Assembly (NCBI GenBank): GCA_002358555.1
Contig: DEPC01000206.1
Span: 1 to 12,867, forward strand
Source: Hungatella sp. UBA3402
GTDB lineage: Bacteria; Bacillota; Clostridia; Lachnospirales; Lachnospiraceae
Direction: 5' to 3'
Length of the DNA: 12,867 bases
Positions within the stretch are counted from its first letter, which is position 1. Each line of letters opens with the position of its first letter. The notes beneath the pieces were generated by a model. That model searched no databases. It was not told the origin of the DNA and saw only the letters and a list, made by a program, of their open reading frames with translations. Below, piece after piece: positions 11,431 through 12,867 of the stretch. Both the position numbers and the translations under genes were made by a program.

Positions 11431-12867
11431 TCGTTTTTCTTCCTCGATGCGAATTTCATCTCCATCTGACAATGCTTGCTGAAACATACCTGGAATACCA
11501 TTGACCGTCAATTTCACTACTCCTCTAGGTCGTTCTAAATTGATTCCCGAATATTGAATAAGGTCCATCAAATAGTAGGGACGACCTTCCTCTTTTTTTG
11601 GCAGGTCAAGGAACGTCCCATTTAAGCGGAAGGAAACTTTCTGTCCCTTTGATATTTCCTCTTCTGACTCTTCAGAAGCATCTGTAAAGTTGTCAGACTT
11701 AAATTCTTGCAAATTATTTGGTGTTTCGTCTGTCTTAGATATTTCTAAAGTATCTCCCGAAATATCAACTTCTGATTCTTCTAAAATATCTGTATCTGAT
11801 TCCTCCATCAATTCAGAAGATTCCTCTTCAAAAGCTTCTTCCTTAGAAGGAGAAAATGGGGTAGAGTCTGGCGTTGTCTCTAATGGTTCTATTATACCTC
11901 TTGTTGGAATCTCCTCCTCCCATGGCCTGTCCGTATGTTCGTTTTCTAAAACAACCTTTTCCTTTTTCGTATCTGAAAGATTACTTTCTTCTTTTACAGG
12001 CTTTTGTACTTTTGGAAGAAGTATGTTAATGATATCTCCATTTTTAAGTGGTGTCTTTAAAGAAGCATGAATTCCATTTAAAGTAATATCTACACAGGTA
12101 TCAGCTCCCTCAATATCTCCCAAACATGCCATTGCAGGAATTCCCTGAACTGCAGGCACAAAATCAATACTATCTCCGGCATGGATTACTTCTGAGAGTT
12201 TTCCTTCTTTCTGATTGATTAAAAGAGTTGCTGGCTCTGACGAAGTTCCATAAAATACTTTTCTGCGTCCATTGACAGTTACAGTAAGATTAAGTCCTGG
12301 ACGTCCTAAGATATCTCGGAAATTATAGCCATTCATCATCAAAAGGTTTAGTGCTGTAAAGCTACCGCTTCTAAACAGTTTAGCTGGTTTATTGTTGAGA
12401 GTAACTCGAAAGCTGTCATTAATCATATTCAGACCAGAAGAAATAGCGATTCCTAGTGGAGTTGCATATTCTGGATTATTCAAATCATATTCATCAGAAA
12501 ATGCACTGCTCCGAAAATAATTTCCTGCAACAGCTACTCGATTGGCATCCATTCCTAATGCTGTAGTAAGTCCATCTTTGAGACCTGCTAATTTACTTCC
12601 TCCCCCTGCTAAAAACAATGCAGAAGGAGAACCACCATTAATCTCCACTACTTTGTTTGCAATCTCTTTACAAAGAAAGCCAGAAGTTCCTTGAATACAC
12701 TGGAGAATCTCTTCTCTGGAAATTTTATGCTCCAATCCCATAATATCTGCAAAGGTAATCTCCTGCTTCCCATCTAACTGAGCTTTTATAGACTCCGCTG
12801 TTGCGAAATCCACTAAGTACTCTTTCATGATAGTCTCAGTAATTTCATCTCCTGCCACTGTAGCCAT
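11428..12867 (-). CDS. FtsA-like actin-fold protein with C-terminal beta-grasp-like domains, N-terminus beyond window
   Basis: The C-terminal 479 residues are visible. The first codon in the window happens to be ATG, but the sequence there (VAGDEITETIMKEYLV) corresponds to the middle of the FtsA/PilM actin fold, so roughly 200 residues probably lie upstream. ALFLAGGGSKLAGLKDGL (83-100) is the FtsA phosphate-2/adenosine motif, followed by NPEYATPLGIAISSG. After the fold come two beta-grasp-like units (about 154-238 with TVTVNGR...GDSIDFVP; about 247-285 with ITLNGI...NGDIINILLP). Then a Ser/Glu-rich acidic linker (about 290-405) and a third unit (about 407-476 with LTVNGIPG...DGDEIRI). Normal FtsA is about 420 residues and lacks this tail. 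Likely a cell-division or envelope-associated assembly ATPase; the partner is unknown. Confidence 0.85.
   Translation of the reverse strand: MATVAGDEITETIMKEYLVDFATAESIKAQLDGKQEITFADIMGLEHKISREEILQCIQGTSGFLCKEIANKVVEINGGSPSALFLAGGGSKLAGLKDGLTTALGMDANRVAVAGNYFRSSAFSDEYDLNNPEYATPLGIAISSGLNMINDSFRVTLNNKPAKLFRSGSFTALNLLMMNGYNFRDILGRPGLNLTVTVNGRRKVFYGTSSEPATLLINQKEGKLSEVIHAGDSIDFVPAVQGIPAMACLGDIEGADTCVDITLNGIHASLKTPLKNGDIINILLPKVQKPVKEESNLSDTKKEKVVLENEHTDRPWEEEIPTRGIIEPLETTPDSTPFSPSKEEAFEEESSELMEESDTDILEESEVDISGDTLEISKTDETPNNLQEFKSDNFTDASEESEEEISKGQKVSFRLNGTFLDLPKKEEGRPYYLMDLIQYSGINLERPRGVVKLTVNGIPGMFQQALSDGDEIRIEEEKR

Overview
The window looks like chromosomal core DNA of a low-GC, anaerobic, endospore-forming Clostridia, most likely a member of the Lachnospiraceae. 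The reasons are AT-rich DNA with strong AGGAGG-type ribosome binding sites, the Firmicutes order rplU-prp-rpmA-obg, an L27 with the cleavable N-terminal extension, an alpha/beta-type small acid-soluble spore protein, a bactofilin beside a cell-wall hydrolase, and the rpmB / asp23-fakA-recG neighbourhood. The family is judged from gene content and remembered protein resemblance, not from a search. I see no insertion sequence, prophage, tRNA, rRNA or CRISPR array.

Layout (minus strand unless stated). 1-2100: obg (cut by the window edge), rpmA, prp and rplU, transcribed in the order rplU-prp-rpmA-obg from a TTGACA/TATCAT promoter through a probable L21 leader. 2105-3207: the most interesting unit. 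A TTGACA-17-TATATT promoter leads into a structured RNA that I read as a yybP-ykoY (Mn2+) riboswitch with a terminator. It is followed by an uncharacterised 140-residue internally repeated helical protein and a YccF-family membrane protein. 3213-4866: bactofilin and a membrane-anchored coiled-coil NlpC/P60 peptidase, forming a cell-envelope pair. 5040-6278 (+): a stand-alone GltD-like Fe-S flavoprotein, which converges on a spore-protein gene (6345-6551) with a sigma-G-like promoter; a shared terminator lies between them. 6675-10954: asp23/yloU, fakA/yloV (DAK domain) and recG. A short leader ORF with the better ribosome binding site overlaps the recG start. 11196-11381 (+): rpmB (zinc-type L28), divergent from asp23. 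11428-12867: the C-terminal part of an FtsA-like protein with added beta-grasp-like domains and an acidic linker, cut by the right edge.

Functional picture. Most genes serve ribosome assembly (L21, L27, L28, Prp, Obg), DNA repair (RecG), lipid phosphorylation (FakA with Asp23) and envelope or shape (bactofilin, NlpC/P60, FtsA-like). The candidate novelty is a metal-responsive leader RNA in front of two proteins not normally described as manganese exporters. Further points are the recG leader ORF and the abutting, in-frame prp/rpmA junction.
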